A DNA stretch of 64,000 nucleotides, taken from the NCBI RefSeq assembly GCF_047654805.1, contig NZ_JASGIV010000001.1:4092001-4156000 (forward strand), given 5' to 3'. This stretch comes from Pelomonas sp047654805 (GTDB lineage: Bacteria > Pseudomonadota > Gammaproteobacteria > Burkholderiales > Burkholderiaceae_C). Below the pieces are notes generated by a model. The model saw only the letters and a program-made list of their open reading frames with translations, searched no databases and had not been told where the DNA came from. Each line of letters begins with the position of its first letter. The stretch's first letter is position 1. This document shows positions 17,351-24,737 of the stretch, piece by piece. The position numbers and the translations under genes were made by a program.

Positions 17351-17743
17351 ATGAACATCGAGCATTTCGACGACCTGCTGGCCATGGCCCGGGCGCAAGC
17401 CGAACCGCAGCGCCTGCTGATGGTCTTCACCACCGCGGAGTGCGAACCCGATGCGACGCCCGAACAGCGGGCCGCACATGCGGCCGGCGCCGGCGGCGTT
17501 CTGCGGCCGCTGATGTGCGTGGACAAGGATCCCGCCGAGCTGGCCGACTTCGCGGCCCTGTCGGCCGAGGCCCGTCGGGCCGGGCCGGCATGGCAGTTGG
17601 TGTTCACCGCCGCGCTGTCCGGCCCCACGAACGGTGGCGAGGTCCAGCGAATGCTGGACCTGCTGGTCAAGCGCGTGGAGGCCGGCGAGTTCGGCGGCCT
17701 GCTGCCGTTCAACCCGGCGGGCGAAGCGGTCTTCATCAACTGA
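17351..17743 (+). CDS. Conserved protein of unknown function
   Basis: A 130-residue soluble protein with no signal or membrane segment. It begins MNIEHFDDLLAMARAQ and contains RLLMVFTTAE, LRPLMCVDKDP, a WQLVFTAALSGP strand and GEFGGLLPFNPAGEAVFI at the end. The pattern is an alpha/beta protein with one conserved-looking Cys in MCVDK. I recall that homologues sometimes carry a ribonucleotide-reductase label, but no reductase motif is present here. It is followed six bases later by the DGC-domain gene and faces nrdG, so a role in anaerobic metabolism is likely by context only. Confidence 0.65.
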   Translation: MNIEHFDDLLAMARAQAEPQRLLMVFTTAECEPDATPEQRAAHAAGAGGVLRPLMCVDKDPAELADFAALSAEARRAGPAWQLVFTAALSGPTNGGEVQRMLDLLVKRVEAGEFGGLLPFNPAGEAVFIN

Positions 17744-17749
17744 TCCGCC

Positions 17750-18136
17750 ATGCGTGAGCTGCCCCTGGTCTACGCCTGTTCGGGCTGCTCCAGCGCGGCC
17801 CAGCTCGCCAACCACCTGGCCGTGCGCCTGGACCGCGGTGGTGAGGCCGAGATGTCCTGCATTGCCGGAGTGGGTGGTGGCGTGAAGGCGCTGGTGCGAA
17901 CGGCGCAACGCGCGGCCGAGACGAGCCGGCTCATCCTCGCCATTGATGGCTGCCCGCTGGCCTGCGTGCGAGCATGTCTGGCCCGCGTCGGCGTCGCGAC
18001 AAGCACGGAGCTTCGCCTGCACGAGCACGGCGTGCGCAAGGTCCAGCACAGCGACTTCGACCCCGCCCAGGCCGAGGCCCTGTTGGCGCTATGCCGCGAC
18101 CTGCTCAGGTCGCGCGCAGCAGCAGATCCGGCCTGA
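17750..18136 (+). CDS. DGC-domain putative zinc-binding protein
   Basis: A 128-residue soluble protein with the signature of the DGC family: YACSGCSSAAQLANHLA at the N-terminus, AEMSCIAGVGG in the middle and the name-giving DGCPLAC motif near residue 66. Four to six conserved cysteines suggest bound zinc or another metal. The family has no proven function but is often found in anaerobes and near redox enzymes. It probably forms an operon with the preceding gene. Its 3' end overlaps the convergent nrdG gene by 32 bases. Confidence 0.8.
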   Translation: MRELPLVYACSGCSSAAQLANHLAVRLDRGGEAEMSCIAGVGGGVKALVRTAQRAAETSRLILAIDGCPLACVRACLARVGVATSTELRLHEHGVRKVQHSDFDPAQAEALLALCRDLLRSRAAADPA

Positions 18137-18935
18137 TTGCCCGGGCCTCAGCCAGCAGCGCCGGCGACGGCCAGGCGATTGGCGCATGCAGCGCTCCCGC
18201 CTCGTCCGGCAGGCGCGCGAGCTGCAGCACATGACGTGGCACAGCGGCCAACTCGCGCACAAGGTGCAGCAGGTCGGTATCGGTGAACCATGCCGGGTGG
18301 ACGGTGCTGCGGCATTCGAAGCCCACGTCGCCAGCCTGCAGCAGCGCCAGCGATTCACGCACCGCACGCACGCTGCCGCGCCGGCCGGTGATGCGGTCAT
18401 GCAGAGCCGCGTCGCCGGGTGCGGCCTTGATGTCCAGCCCCACCCAGTCCAGCCGCGGCAGCAGCGCAGCCAGCCGGCGCGGCGCAAGGCCGGCGGTGTG
18501 CAGGCCAACTGCATAGCCCATCGAGCGAAGCTCGTCGAGAGCGTCCGGCAGGGCCGGATCCAGCGAGGGCTCGCCGCCGCTGAAGACAACGCCGTCGAGC
18601 CGCCCAAGGCGGCGGGTCAGCCAGTCGCGCAGCGCAGGCCAGCGCGGTCCGGCGCCCCGGCCTCGTGGCTGCAACCCGGGGTTGTGGCAGTAGCCGCAGC
18701 GCCAAGGGCAGCCCTGCAGGAAGACTACCGCCGCGAGCCGTCCGGGGAAGTCGACGCTACTGAAGGGCTGCAGGCCGGCGACTGCCAGTGAGTCAGCCGG
18801 TGTTTCCGCGCGCGGGCCGGGGACCGGGTTGCTCCCTTGCCGGCCCGCATTGGTGATGTGCCCGCCGGTCGGGACGGCCAGCATCGCCGTTCCCTGGGGG
18901 GACTGGCCAAGGCACTTCTCGGTCGAGGGGATCAC
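18105..18935 (-). CDS. nrdG: Anaerobic ribonucleotide reductase activase NrdG
   Basis: A 276-residue radical SAM activase that makes the glycyl radical on class III ribonucleotide reductase. The cluster motif is CPWRCGYC (C-x3-C-x2-C) followed by HNPGLQ; VVFSGGEPSLDPAL binds SAM; WVGLDIKAAPGD is typical of the family. Upstream of PFSSVDFPGRLAAVVFLQG is an unusual leader of about 55 residues, so the true start may be internal. The GTG at 18935 overlaps the stop of the small glycyl-radical gene (GTGA), which supports coupling. It is the last gene of the nrd operon. Confidence 0.9.
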   Translation of the reverse strand: MIPSTEKCLGQSPQGTAMLAVPTGGHITNAGRQGSNPVPGPRAETPADSLAVAGLQPFSSVDFPGRLAAVVFLQGCPWRCGYCHNPGLQPRGRGAGPRWPALRDWLTRRLGRLDGVVFSGGEPSLDPALPDALDELRSMGYAVGLHTAGLAPRRLAALLPRLDWVGLDIKAAPGDAALHDRITGRRGSVRAVRESLALLQAGDVGFECRSTVHPAWFTDTDLLHLVRELAAVPRHVLQLARLPDEAGALHAPIAWPSPALLAEARAIRPDLLLRAT

Positions 18936-19111
18936 GGTGCGACGCGTCGCTCCTCGAAGTGCAGGCGCTCGGTGAACTCACCCTGCTTGCCGATATTGAA
19001 GGACGCGACCGGGCGGTGGTAGCCCATTACGCGGGTCCAGACCTCGCAGCGCTGGCGCTCCTCTTCGCGCAGCGTGATGTCCTGTTCCTGGCGTTCGATG
19101 ACAGCGTTCAT
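18932..19111 (-). CDS. nrdD: Separate glycyl-radical domain of class III ribonucleotide reductase
   Basis: A 59-residue protein that is only the C-terminal radical domain of NrdD. WTRVMGYHRP at residues 25-34 matches the family's R-V-x-G-Y glycyl loop, with Gly30 the likely radical site. FNIGKQGEF at 38-46 matches the FNxGK block that follows in full-length NrdD, and HFEERR ends it. It has its own strong ribosome site, GAAGGAGAT four bases before ATG. The large NrdD gene ends 11 bases upstream at a normal stop just after its zinc site. The two polypeptides must associate for an active enzyme, or this piece is a replaceable radical carrier like YfiD/GrcA. Confidence 0.82.
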   Translation of the reverse strand: MNAVIERQEQDITLREEERQRCEVWTRVMGYHRPVASFNIGKQGEFTERLHFEERRVAP

Positions 19112-19122
19112 GGGGATCTCCT

Positions 19123-21132
19123 TCAGGCAGGTTGGGATTGGGATTCGCGGCGTTTGCGGGCCAGGCGCTCTTCGTCGCACTTGGGGCAGAACTCGTGGTG
19201 CCCGGCCATGTAGCCGTGAGTCGGGCAGATCGAGAAGGTCGGCGTCACCGTGACGTACGGCAAGCGGTGGCAGCTCAGCGCGCGCCTGACCAGCTCGCGG
19301 CACGCCGCGGCCGAGCTGATGCGCTCGCTCATGTAGAGGTGCAGCACCGTGCCGCCGGTGTACTTGCGCTGCAGCTCCTCCTGACGCTCCAGCGCCTCGA
19401 AGGGGTCGTCGGTGAAGCCCACGGGCAGCTGCGAGCTGTTGGTGTAGTAGGGATTGGCGTCGCTGCCGGCCTGCAGGATGCCGGGCCAGCGACGGCGGTC
19501 TTCCTTGGCGAAGCGGTAAGTCGTTCCCTCGGCCGGCGTGGCCTCAAGGTTGTAGAGGTGGCCCGTCTGTTCCTGGAACTCCACCATGCGCTCACGCACA
19601 TGATCCAGCAGCCGCACGGCGAGAGCGTGGCCTGACGCACTCGTGATGTCGTGCCGGCCACGCGTGAAGTTGCGCACCATCTCGTTGATGCCGTTCACGC
19701 CCAGCGTCGAGAAGTGATTGCGCAGGGTGCGCAGGTAGCGCCGCGTGTAGGGGAAGAGGCCCTGGTCGATGAGGCGCTGGATCAGCTTGCGCTTGATCTC
19801 CAGGCTGTCACGCCCCAGCTCCAGCAGCCGGTCCAGCCGCTCCAGCAGGCCAGGCTCGTCACCGGCATGCAGATGGCCCAGGCGCGCGCAGTTCACCGTG
19901 ACGACACCTACCGATCCAGTCTGCTCGGCCGAGCCGAACAGACCATTGCCCCGCTTGAGCAGTTCGCGCAGGTCCAGTTGCAACCGGCAGCACATGGAGC
20001 GCACCATCTGCGGCTCCAGGTCGGAGTTCAGGAAGTTCTGGAAGTACGGCAGGCCGTAGCGCGCTGTCATCTCGAACAAGGCCTCTGTGTTTGGATGGGT
20101 CCAGTCGAAGTCCTTGGTGATGTTGTAGGTCGGGATGGGGAAGGTGAAGACGCGTCCCTTGGCGTCCCCGGCCGTCATCACGTCGATGTAGGCGCGGTTG
20201 ATCATGTCCATCTCGGCCTGCAACTCGCCGTAGCAGAAGGGCTGTTCCTCGCCAGCGATGACGGGCACCTGCTCGGCAAGGTCCGTCGGGCAGGTCCAGT
20301 CGAAGGTGAGGTTGGTAAACGGCGTCTGCGTGCCCCATCGCGAGGGCACGTTTAGGTTGTAGATCAGCTCCTGCAGGCACTGGCGCACTTGCTCGTAGCC
20401 GAGGCCGTCCTTGCGGACGTAGGGCGCGAGGTAGGTGTCGAAGCTGGAGAAGGCCTGGGCGCCGGCCCATTCGTTCTGCAGCGTGCCAAGGAAGTTGACG
20501 ATCTGTCCGACGGCGCTGGAGAGATGCCTGGGCGGCGCGGCCTCGACCTTGCCCGGGACGCCGTTCAGCCCCTCGTGCAGCAGCGTGCGCAAGCTCCAGC
20601 CGGCACAGTAGCCGCTGAGCATGTCGAGGTCGTGGATGTGGAGGTCGGCGTCGCGATGGGCCTGCCCCACCTCGGGCGGATAGACATGGTCGAGCCAGTA
20701 GTTGGCCACTACCTTGCCCGATACGTTCAGGATCAGCCCGCCCAGGCTCCAGCCCTGGTTGGCATTGGCCTGGATGCGCCAATCCCGCTGCTGAAGGTAC
20801 TCGTCCATCGTGGCCTGCACGTCGACGAGGGTCTGGCGCGCGTCGCGCAGGCGGCGATGCTGCTCCCGGTAGACGATGTAGGCGCGCAGCGTGCGTCGCC
20901 AGCCCGCGCCGAACAGCGTGGATTCGACGGCATCCTGGATCTGCTCTATGCCGGGCAGCGTGCGCGACATCAGCTCGGGCAGAACCCCGTTGTCGGTCAG
21001 CCAGAGTGCTTCGTCGTCGCCGAACTCGCCGCTGGCGCGACCGGCGCGCGCCAGGGCCTGGGCAATCTTGCCGGCGTCGAAGGCCTCCAAGCGGCCATCG
21101 CGCTTCATCACCTGTTGGGGATAGAGGGTCAT
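19123..21132 (-). CDS. nrdD: Anaerobic ribonucleoside-triphosphate reductase NrdD, large part
   Basis: A 669-residue catalytic subunit of class III ribonucleotide reductase, which makes dNTPs without oxygen. The ATP-cone is at the N-terminus (PQQVMKRDGRLEAFDAGKIAQAL). Catalytic-barrel segments include DLHIHDLDMLSGYCAGWSL, NEWAGAQAFSSFDTYLAPY and MCCRLQLDLRELLKRGNGLFG. It ends with the zinc site SICPTHGY...HHEFCPKC, then a short charged tail. The glycyl-radical loop that should follow is missing from this frame and is encoded by the next gene. An FNR-type box and tandem NrdR-like boxes lie upstream. Confidence 0.92.
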   Translation of the reverse strand: MTLYPQQVMKRDGRLEAFDAGKIAQALARAGRASGEFGDDEALWLTDNGVLPELMSRTLPGIEQIQDAVESTLFGAGWRRTLRAYIVYREQHRRLRDARQTLVDVQATMDEYLQQRDWRIQANANQGWSLGGLILNVSGKVVANYWLDHVYPPEVGQAHRDADLHIHDLDMLSGYCAGWSLRTLLHEGLNGVPGKVEAAPPRHLSSAVGQIVNFLGTLQNEWAGAQAFSSFDTYLAPYVRKDGLGYEQVRQCLQELIYNLNVPSRWGTQTPFTNLTFDWTCPTDLAEQVPVIAGEEQPFCYGELQAEMDMINRAYIDVMTAGDAKGRVFTFPIPTYNITKDFDWTHPNTEALFEMTARYGLPYFQNFLNSDLEPQMVRSMCCRLQLDLRELLKRGNGLFGSAEQTGSVGVVTVNCARLGHLHAGDEPGLLERLDRLLELGRDSLEIKRKLIQRLIDQGLFPYTRRYLRTLRNHFSTLGVNGINEMVRNFTRGRHDITSASGHALAVRLLDHVRERMVEFQEQTGHLYNLEATPAEGTTYRFAKEDRRRWPGILQAGSDANPYYTNSSQLPVGFTDDPFEALERQEELQRKYTGGTVLHLYMSERISSAAACRELVRRALSCHRLPYVTVTPTFSICPTHGYMAGHHEFCPKCDEERLARKRRESQSQPA

Positions 21133-21133
21133 T

Positions 21134-21149
21134 GCGCTACCTATGGTGC
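21134..21149 (-). promoter_or_regulatory. NrdR-like box, proximal
   Basis: GCGCTACCTATGGTGC matches the NrdR consensus acaCwAtATaTwGtgt at about 10 of 16 positions. It sits immediately before the nrdD ATG. Alone it would be weak. Its support is the exact 32-base spacing to the better distal box, since NrdR binds paired boxes about three helical turns apart. Confidence 0.5.
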
Positions 21150-21165
21150 ATGTAGCACCTCGCAG

Positions 21166-21181
21166 GCACTACATCTAGTGC
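21166..21181 (-). promoter_or_regulatory. NrdR box, distal
   Basis: GCACTACATCTAGTGC matches the NrdR consensus at about 12 of 16 positions, including both CACTA/TAGTG-like arms. NrdR represses ribonucleotide reductase operons when dATP is high. The box overlaps the start predicted from the FNR-type site (near 21180), a sensible place for a repressor. Confidence 0.7.
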
Positions 21182-21214
21182 GGCGCAGTGTGTCCGCCGG
21201 TCGCAGCAGCGTCC

Positions 21215-21228
21215 TTGAAGCAGATCAA
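21215..21228 (-). promoter_or_regulatory. FNR/Dnr-type box for the nrd operon
   Basis: TTGAA-GCAG-ATCAA matches TTGAT-N4-ATCAA at 9 of 10 half-site bases. Its centre is about 90 bases before the nrdD ATG. A class II position gives a start near 21180. The box overlaps the last codons and stop of ubiT. Confidence 0.72.
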
Positions 21229-21650
21229 GAAGCCGTCACATCCCACAGCGGCCCGATAGCGTCCAGCGTGTTCTTCAACACCAGGCCATACTCCGTGTCG
21301 CCCTCCATGACGAGCGCGCCTTCGAAGAACAGGCGGTCGGCGTCGTCCTCGCCTCGCAGCAGCCGCCACAGCGCGTCGGCGCGGGCGCGCAGGCGCAGGT
21401 GCGGCGCTCCTTGCTCGCCGGCGGCCCGAAAGCCGCGCTCGCCCAGACGCAGGCGCACGCGGGCGCCCAGTTCCCGCAACTCGATCTCCACCGTCTGCCC
21501 CTGCAAGGCCTGGCGTTGAGACGCGTCCAGGCGCGGCAGCAGCAAGCGGTCCAGCAGCAAGGCTAGCGCCATGGATGGTGGGCGGCTGGGCAGCCGGGCG
21601 ACGCGCTCACGCCAGTGCGGCGGCAGGCTGGGAAGGGTCACGGAGGTCAC
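21225..21650 (-). CDS. ubiT: Anaerobic ubiquinone accessory factor UbiT (SCP2 domain)
   Basis: A 141-residue SCP2-type lipid-binding protein. In O2-independent ubiquinone synthesis UbiT is thought to bind quinone precursors and work with UbiU-UbiV. Seen: VTLPSLPPHWRERVARLPSRPPSMALALLLDRLLLPRL, VEIELRELGARVRLRLGERGF, and the SCP2 core RADALWRLLRGEDDADRLFFEGALVMEGDTEYGLVLKNTLD. GTG 21650 overlaps the ubiV stop (GTGA) and follows GGAGG. A GTG three codons later is also possible. It is the last gene of DUF2249-ubiU-ubiV-ubiT. Confidence 0.88.
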   Translation of the reverse strand: MTSVTLPSLPPHWRERVARLPSRPPSMALALLLDRLLLPRLDASQRQALQGQTVEIELRELGARVRLRLGERGFRAAGEQGAPHLRLRARADALWRLLRGEDDADRLFFEGALVMEGDTEYGLVLKNTLDAIGPLWDVTAS

Positions 21651-22543
21651 GCTGCCTCCGCGAGGCCAGGCTGGCGGCGCGCAAACCCGTCCACCAGGCG
21701 GCCAGGCAGCGGCAGTCCGCGCAGTTCGGCCAATGCGTCCTGCGCATCGGCGCCGCGCGCGAACACCGCGTCGAAGAGTTCGACGACGCGCATGAAGTGG
21801 GTGCCGCAAGGCGACAGCCTCAGCAGGCCCACGCCAGCATTGCGCAGGGCCACGCCCTGTGCGATCAGGCATTGCAGCGCCGCGCTCTGCGTCTGGACGC
21901 CATTGAGCGCGAGGAAATCCTCGCCTTCCCCCGTGCGCAGCAGCAGACCGTCAGCGTCGTCGCGGCAACGGAACTGGCAGTCGTCCTTCTGCAGCCTGTG
22001 GTGGCGAGCCGTGAAGCAGCGCGCCGAGAAGGCCAGCGGCAGGCGGCCGAAGCCCCAGACCTCCGTCGTGATCGCCGATGGGGCCGGGTTGACGCATGCC
22101 ACCGTATCCAGCGGCAGCTCGACCGGCGCCACCCAACGGTCCGCGCCCAGCGCGGCATGCTCGCCCAATGCATCGGCGTTGTAGATGTTCAGGTGCGGCC
22201 CCAGCGTGATCGGGCGGCGGCGCAGGCGCGACAGCACCTGCAGCGCAGCGGCATCGCCGGCCTCGACGGGAAACTCGTCCTGCTCGCATACGCGACGCAG
22301 CGTGCGAAGCTCGGCCTCGCTCATGATCAGGGCCTGGGTCGCCAGGCGCACATCCTTGCCGGCGGCGCGCAGCTCGCGGGCGATGGCCAGCCAGTCGTCG
22401 AACCGGATCTCGTTGCGCCGCGAGCAGACCAGTTCGCCCAACACGATGCCATGCACCGGCGCGTCGGCCAGCTCGGCATAGAAATTCAGCAGCGCCTCGC
22501 GCGGCCACCAATACAGCAGTGGCCCTACCGAAAGACCCATCAT
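21647..22543 (-). CDS. ubiV: O2-independent ubiquinone hydroxylation protein UbiV
   Basis: A 298-residue U32-peptidase-family protein that acts with UbiU in anaerobic hydroxylation of the ubiquinone ring, using prephenate as oxygen donor. Cysteines 40, 176, 189 and 193 fit the four [4Fe-4S] ligands of E. coli UbiV (39, 180, 193, 197), with identical 13 and 4 spacing in the last three. MGLSVGPLLYWWPREALLNFY and GPHLNIYNADAL are characteristic. ATG 22543 follows AAGGAGG. 112 bases separate it from ubiU, a short gap with no other feature seen. Confidence 0.93.
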   Translation of the reverse strand: MMGLSVGPLLYWWPREALLNFYAELADAPVHGIVLGELVCSRRNEIRFDDWLAIARELRAAGKDVRLATQALIMSEAELRTLRRVCEQDEFPVEAGDAAALQVLSRLRRRPITLGPHLNIYNADALGEHAALGADRWVAPVELPLDTVACVNPAPSAITTEVWGFGRLPLAFSARCFTARHHRLQKDDCQFRCRDDADGLLLRTGEGEDFLALNGVQTQSAALQCLIAQGVALRNAGVGLLRLSPCGTHFMRVVELFDAVFARGADAQDALAELRGLPLPGRLVDGFARRQPGLAEAA

Positions 22544-22655
22544 CGAGAAGCCTCCTTCCTGATTTGCTTCGCCGGGCGCGGGCCAAGGCGTCCCGTCAAG
22601 CGGTCGTCGGCCCGTTGATGTCCCATGGGGCAAGGCGCACAGCGCCTCAGGGGAC

Positions 22656-23696
22656 TCATCGCCAGGGCCTGTCATAGGCGCCGAGGGTGTGCTGCTGCCC
22701 CTCGGCCCAGCGCGAGAGCTGACCGTCCCACGCCGGCTGCACGCTGTAGCGGCCGCGCCCCTCCTGTGCTGCCCAGGCTGCATCGATGGCGGCGCGCCAG
22801 ACCTTGGTGACCTCGGCCACGTAGGCAGGGCTGCGCTGGCGCCCCTCGATCTTGATGGCCGCCACGCCAGAATCGATCAGCTGCGGCAGCAGGGCCAGCG
22901 TGTTGAGGCTGGTGGGCTCCTCCAGCGCATAGTCGCCCGCCAGCGCACCGACCTCGAAGCGGCCTTTGCACAGCGTCGGGTAACCGCGAGGCTCACCGGG
23001 CCGGTAGTGGTCAATCAACACGCCGCCCAGGCGTGCACGCACACCGTCGGGCGCCTCGTCCCAGCGCACCGCGCCCGGTGGCGAGCAGACGCCGGCGGTG
23101 TTGGGAGACTGGCCTGTGGCGTAGCTGGACAGCGCGCATCGACCTTCCACCATCACGCAAAGGCTGCCGAAGCCGAAGACCTCCACTGGCACGTTGCAAT
23201 GCTTGAGCAGTTGTTGCACCTGCTGCAGTGTCAGCACGCGCGGCAGCACGGCACGCTCGATGCCGTAGCGCTGCTGATAGAAGTTGATGGCCTCGTAGTT
23301 GGTGGCGGACGCCTGCACCGAGAGATGCAGCCTCAGTTGCGGATGTCGGCGGTGCGCATCGGCCAGCACGGCACTGTCGGCAACGATGAGCGCGTCAGCC
23401 CCCAGCTCGGCGGCGTGGTCCACGGCACGCCGCCAGGGCGTGGTCTCACGTGCGTCGGCGAAGGTGTTCAGTGCCATCAGCACCTGGCGGCCCAGGCGGT
23501 GCGCCAGCTTCACGCCCTCGCGCACCTGCGCCGCATCGAAGTTCAGGCCGGCGAAGTTTCGCGCGTTGGTGGCGTCCTTCAGGCCCAGATAGACGGCGTC
23601 GGCGCCCGCGTCCAGCGCCAGCTGCAATGCGCGCAGCGAACCGGCCGGGCAGACGAGCTGGGGCTTGCATGGCGGTGGGCAGGGCTCGATGGGCAT
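22656..23696 (-). CDS. ubiU: O2-independent ubiquinone hydroxylation protein UbiU
   Basis: A 346-residue U32-family protein, partner of UbiV. Cys 180, 187, 204 and 243 reproduce exactly the spacing of the E. coli UbiU [4Fe-4S] ligands (7, 17, 39). LVCPAGSLRALQLALDAGADAVYLG and FGFGSLCVMVEGRC are family blocks. ATG 23696 lies one base after the stop of the DUF2249 gene, so the two are coupled. UbiU-UbiV-UbiT let the cell make ubiquinone during denitrification, which nar-type nitrate respiration and qNOR both need. Confidence 0.94.
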   Translation of the reverse strand: MPIEPCPPPCKPQLVCPAGSLRALQLALDAGADAVYLGLKDATNARNFAGLNFDAAQVREGVKLAHRLGRQVLMALNTFADARETTPWRRAVDHAAELGADALIVADSAVLADAHRRHPQLRLHLSVQASATNYEAINFYQQRYGIERAVLPRVLTLQQVQQLLKHCNVPVEVFGFGSLCVMVEGRCALSSYATGQSPNTAGVCSPPGAVRWDEAPDGVRARLGGVLIDHYRPGEPRGYPTLCKGRFEVGALAGDYALEEPTSLNTLALLPQLIDSGVAAIKIEGRQRSPAYVAEVTKVWRAAIDAAWAAQEGRGRYSVQPAWDGQLSRWAEGQQHTLGAYDRPWR

Positions 23697-23697
23697 C

Positions 23698-23991
23698 TCA
23701 GCCTCGACCGCCACAGCTGCAGCCGCAACCACCGGGGGCTGGCGTCGCCTGGTCGGCCCCATCCACGAGGCGGCCGACGCGGATGCGCCAGTAGTCGGGC
23801 TCGGCCTGCACGACCTGCCAGCTGAAGGCTTCGGGATGGTGGGCACGGAACTGCATCAGCAGGCCGCGCGGCTCATGATCGTTGACCAACTCGAATGACT
23901 CCCCTGGCGCGAGCGCATCGAAGCACTGGAAGGCGAGTCGGTGGCGCTGCGGCGGGGCAAGCGGACGAAGATCGTGGATGGGCGTGTTCAT
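23698..23991 (-). CDS. DUF2249 protein with Cys-rich tail, leads ubi operon
   Basis: A 97-residue small protein of the DUF2249 family (TusA-like alpha/beta sandwich). Seen: the N-terminal DLRPLAPPQRHRLAFQCFDAL, the ELVNDHEPRGLLMQFRA core with DHEP, and WQVVQAEPDYWRIRV. It ends with a Cys/Gly tail GGCGCSCGGRG that could bind metal. DUF2249 proteins cluster with denitrification and NO genes, but the function is unknown. It is the first gene of the ubiUVT operon, behind an FNR-type box. A second DUF2249 gene heads the norB operon. Confidence 0.85.
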   Translation of the reverse strand: MNTPIHDLRPLAPPQRHRLAFQCFDALAPGESFELVNDHEPRGLLMQFRAHHPEAFSWQVVQAEPDYWRIRVGRLVDGADQATPAPGGCGCSCGGRG

Positions 23992-24027
23992 GGAGCGTCA
24001 GCCTAGGGCTGACCACCCCGACGCGCC

Positions 24028-24041
24028 TTGACCTGGTTCAA
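24028..24041 (-). promoter_or_regulatory. FNR/Dnr-type box for DUF2249-ubiUVT
   Basis: TTGAC-CTGG-TTCAA is a clean palindrome (about 9 of 10 half-site matches). Its centre is 43.5 bases before ATG 23991. TAGGCT on the minus strand (24005-24000) is a possible -10, so transcription would start about two bases before the ATG, i.e. almost leaderless. The box overlaps the stop codon of the upstream carbonic anhydrase gene. Confidence 0.72.
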
Positions 24042-24733
24042 GAGCAGGCTAGCGGCACACCGCTCGGATCCAGGCCGTCCTCCTCGCCGCACAGCCGGTA
24101 GGGGCCGGTACCGGCGTTATCGGCGCGCGAGGCCGGCACGAAGGCGCCTACGTCGACATCGAAGACATGCACCTCTCCGTCCTCGATGACGTAGTGCCAG
24201 CCGTGCAGCGTCAGCGCGCGCGCCTCGACCTGCTCGCGCACCATGGGGTAGTCCATCAGCCGTTCCAGCTGCAGCACGATGGCGCGTTGCTCGGTGCGGC
24301 GCAGCGCCTCGGGACCTGGCTCGGCCACGGGCAGCGCGGCCTCGCGCCCCAGGTCCAGCCAGCGCACGAGGTTCTGCGCGGCGGGAGGCACCTCGCCATA
24401 CAGCGCGCGGATGGCGCCGCAATGGCTGTGGCCGCAGACGATGATGCGATGCACCTGGAGGTTGAGCACTGCAAACTCGATGGCCGCCGCCGTGCCGTGA
24501 AAGCCCTGACTCTGATCGTAGGGCGGCACGAATGCTCCAACGTTGCGCACAAGGAAGAGCTCGCCCGGGCCGGAGCCCGTCAGCAGATATGGCACGAGGC
24601 GCGAATCGGAACAGCCGATAAACAGCGTCAGCGGATGCTGGCCGTCGTCGACCAAATGCCGAAACAGCAAACGCTGCTGCGGGAAGGCATCGGTCTGGAA
24701 ACGGCGCAGGCGCTCAAGCAGCTCGTCGGGCAT
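24038..24733 (-). CDS. Beta-carbonic anhydrase in the nar operon
   Basis: A 231-residue beta-class carbonic anhydrase (CO2 + H2O to HCO3- + H+). Zinc ligands Cys41, His101 and Cys104 show in CSDSRLVP and HSHCGAI, with the Asp43-Arg45 dyad in place. VRNVGAFVPP and AAAIEFAVLNL are standard. No signal peptide, so cytoplasmic. It begins four bases after the stop of the parvulin gene and ends the nar operon. It could supply bicarbonate or buffer protons around nitrate reduction, but the reason for its place here is unknown. Confidence 0.92.
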   Translation of the reverse strand: MPDELLERLRRFQTDAFPQQRLLFRHLVDDGQHPLTLFIGCSDSRLVPYLLTGSGPGELFLVRNVGAFVPPYDQSQGFHGTAAAIEFAVLNLQVHRIIVCGHSHCGAIRALYGEVPPAAQNLVRWLDLGREAALPVAEPGPEALRRTEQRAIVLQLERLMDYPMVREQVEARALTLHGWHYVIEDGEVHVFDVDVGAFVPASRADNAGTGPYRLCGEEDGLDPSGVPLACS

Positions 24734-24737
24734 GGAT

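Noticed and set aside
18932..19111. NrdD frameshift or pseudogene
   Set aside because: Normal stop, separate start and a strong ribosome site on the small gene argue for two real genes.
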